The notes below the pieces were generated by a model that was not told the DNA's origin, searched no databases, and was given only the letters and a program-made list of their open reading frames with translations. From Raineyella sp964402325 (GTDB lineage: Bacteria; Actinomycetota; Actinomycetes; Propionibacteriales; Propionibacteriaceae): 64,000 bases of DNA. Every line of letters starts with the position of its first letter. The stretch's first letter is position 1. The position numbers and the translations under genes were made by a program. Location: assembly GCA_964402325.1 (NCBI GenBank), contig CAYOBI010000001.1, forward strand, positions 1 through 64,000, given 5' to 3'. Below are positions 62,963 to 64,000 of this stretch, piece by piece.

Positions 62963-64000
62963 TCAGGAGAGCTCGAGGCGCCGGCCCATGTCGGACATGA
63001 ACAGGCCGTCCGGGTCGACCCGGCGACGGGTGGCGATCCAGCCGTCGATCTCCGGGTACATCGCGTGGAAGTTCTCCGCACCGGTACGCGAGTCCTTGGC
63101 CGTGTAGAGCCGGCCGCCGAACTCCATCACCCGGGCGTCCAGGCCGTTCAGGAAGGTGTCCAGCCCGCGCCGGATCGGGAAGTCGACGCAGACGTTCCAG
63201 CCGCGCATCGGGTAGCTCAGCGGCGCCCGGTTGCCCTCGCCGAAGAGCTTGAACACGTTCAGGAAGGAGTAGTGCCCCGAGCGCTGGATGTCGCCGATGA
63301 TGCTCTTGAACTCCTCGACCGCTGCCGGCGGGACGACGAACTGGTACTGCAGGAAGCCCTCGGTCCCGTACGCCCGGTTCCACTCCCCGAACAGGTCGAG
63401 CGGGTGATAGAACTGCGTCAGGTTCTGCACCTTGCCGGTGTAGTTGCCGCTCTTCAGGTACCAGGCCGTGCCCAGGGCGCTGAAGGTGTACTTGTTCGCG
63501 AGCCCGTTGGGGAAGACGTCCGGCAGGGTGACCAGGGTCGGGGCGTCGAAGGCCAGCGGATCCTTGCGCAGCTTCGCCGGGAGCTCGTCGAGCTTCGCCA
63601 GCGAACCGCGCGAGATCGCCGCGCGACCGAGCTTCGGTGGCGCGCTGATCGCGTCGAACCAGGCGCTGGAGTACTCGTAGCGGGACTCGGACCCGTCGGA
63701 GTGCACCGCGATCGTCTCGTCCAGGTCATGGGTGACGACGCCGTCCGCGATGAAGTACGCGGTCTCGGTGCGGGTCATCGAGAGCCGGACCCGCAGGATG
63801 ATGCCGGTCAGCCCGATGCCGCCGATGGTGGCCCAGAAGATCGAGGCGTCCGGGTCGTCCGGAGTGCCCTCCGGGGTCAGCTCGAGGACCCGCCCGTCGG
63901 CGACCAGCAGCTGCATCCACAGCACGTGGTCACCGAACGACCCGGCGCTGTGGTGGTTCTTGCCGTGCACGTCGTTGCCGATCGCCCCGCCGACGGTCAC
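62963..64000 (-). CDS. dprE1: Decaprenylphosphoryl-beta-D-ribose oxidase (DprE1), partial
   Basis: The C-terminal 345 residues of a flavoprotein; the N-terminal FAD region continues past the window end. The sequence closely follows mycobacterial DprE1: VGGAIGNDVHGKNHHSAGSFGDHV, FWATIGGIGLTGIIL, AWFDAISAPPKLGRAAISRG, KVQNLTQFYHPLDLFGEWNRAYG and GWNVCVDFPI. The Cys of the last motif (codon at 63188-63190) aligns with Cys387, the benzothiazinone target. With DprE2, the enzyme epimerises decaprenylphosphoryl ribose to arabinose for arabinan synthesis. Confidence 0.93.
   Translation of the reverse strand: MTVGGAIGNDVHGKNHHSAGSFGDHVLWMQLLVADGRVLELTPEGTPDDPDASIFWATIGGIGLTGIILRVRLSMTRTETAYFIADGVVTHDLDETIAVHSDGSESRYEYSSAWFDAISAPPKLGRAAISRGSLAKLDELPAKLRKDPLAFDAPTLVTLPDVFPNGLANKYTFSALGTAWYLKSGNYTGKVQNLTQFYHPLDLFGEWNRAYGTEGFLQYQFVVPPAAVEEFKSIIGDIQRSGHYSFLNVFKLFGEGNRAPLSYPMRGWNVCVDFPIRRGLDTFLNGLDARVMEFGGRLYTAKDSRTGAENFHAMYPEIDGWIATRRRVDPDGLFMSDMGRRLELS

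Overview
The window is very GC-rich, gene-dense chromosomal DNA with many GTG starts, short intergenic gaps and frequent 4-bp start/stop overlaps. Gene content points to the Actinomycetota: a DprE1-type oxidase beside a GtrA protein, an NfeD/SPFH pair, a LigD polymerase-ligase, a DtxR/IdeR-type box and GlnR-like half-sites. A member of the Propionibacteriales is my best guess, but that is inference. I found no rRNA, tRNA, phage, IS or CRISPR array. No gene-free stretch reaches 300 bases.

Layout. 0.1-2.9 kb: serine deaminase and serine transporter. 3.0-5.5 kb: a membrane-anchored winged-helix protein and an ABC-2 exporter. 5.6-8.9 kb: an AlkZ-like protein, a 20-bp inverted repeat beside a truncated MFS gene, and an unknown protein. 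9-16 kb: glutaminase-STAS, a GntR regulator, NfeD-SPFH and a SWIM/SNF2 helicase. 16-24 kb: a MacB-like ABC exporter, GNAT, a BBE-type flavoprotein divergent from a LuxR regulator, and an ammonium transporter. 24-29 kb: a PanE-like reductase, two GH114-like proteins (one leaderless, one secreted with a long coiled coil), exonuclease III and a wrecked FGGY kinase. 29-33 kb: a K+ channel, an L,D-transpeptidase, and a YeiH-type transporter with a small partner. 33-39 kb: a sugar ABC importer, LigD and a small hydrolase. 39.6-48.9 kb: a ZIP transporter behind a DtxR-like box, TetR/MFS, CycA-like permease, SSADH, a PAS protein, an arsenate-reductase-like protein lacking its nucleophile, and an ArfB-like release factor. 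49-54.5 kb: a damaged ABC-2 export operon, DUF309, pirin and a zinc alcohol dehydrogenase. 54.7-64 kb: GlnRS, two unknown membrane proteins, an amidotransferase, FKBP, DedA, DUF1697, GtrA and DprE1 (cut by the window end).

How the genes fit together. Nitrogen and amino-acid metabolism recurs: serine uptake and deamination, glutaminase, Amt, CycA-like permease and GlnRS. Cell-envelope work is the second theme: L,D-transpeptidase, coiled-coil GH114, DprE1/GtrA and DedA. Several loci are decaying: the MFS half-gene, the FGGY remnant, and the adaptor/permease deletion scar.

I see no classic defence or secretion system. The least familiar material is the GH114 pair, the two-gene membrane/hydrolase unit at 56.4-58.2 kb, the membrane winged-helix protein, the nucleophile-less arsenate reductase homologue, and an Amt transporter with Glu in place of its first channel His.
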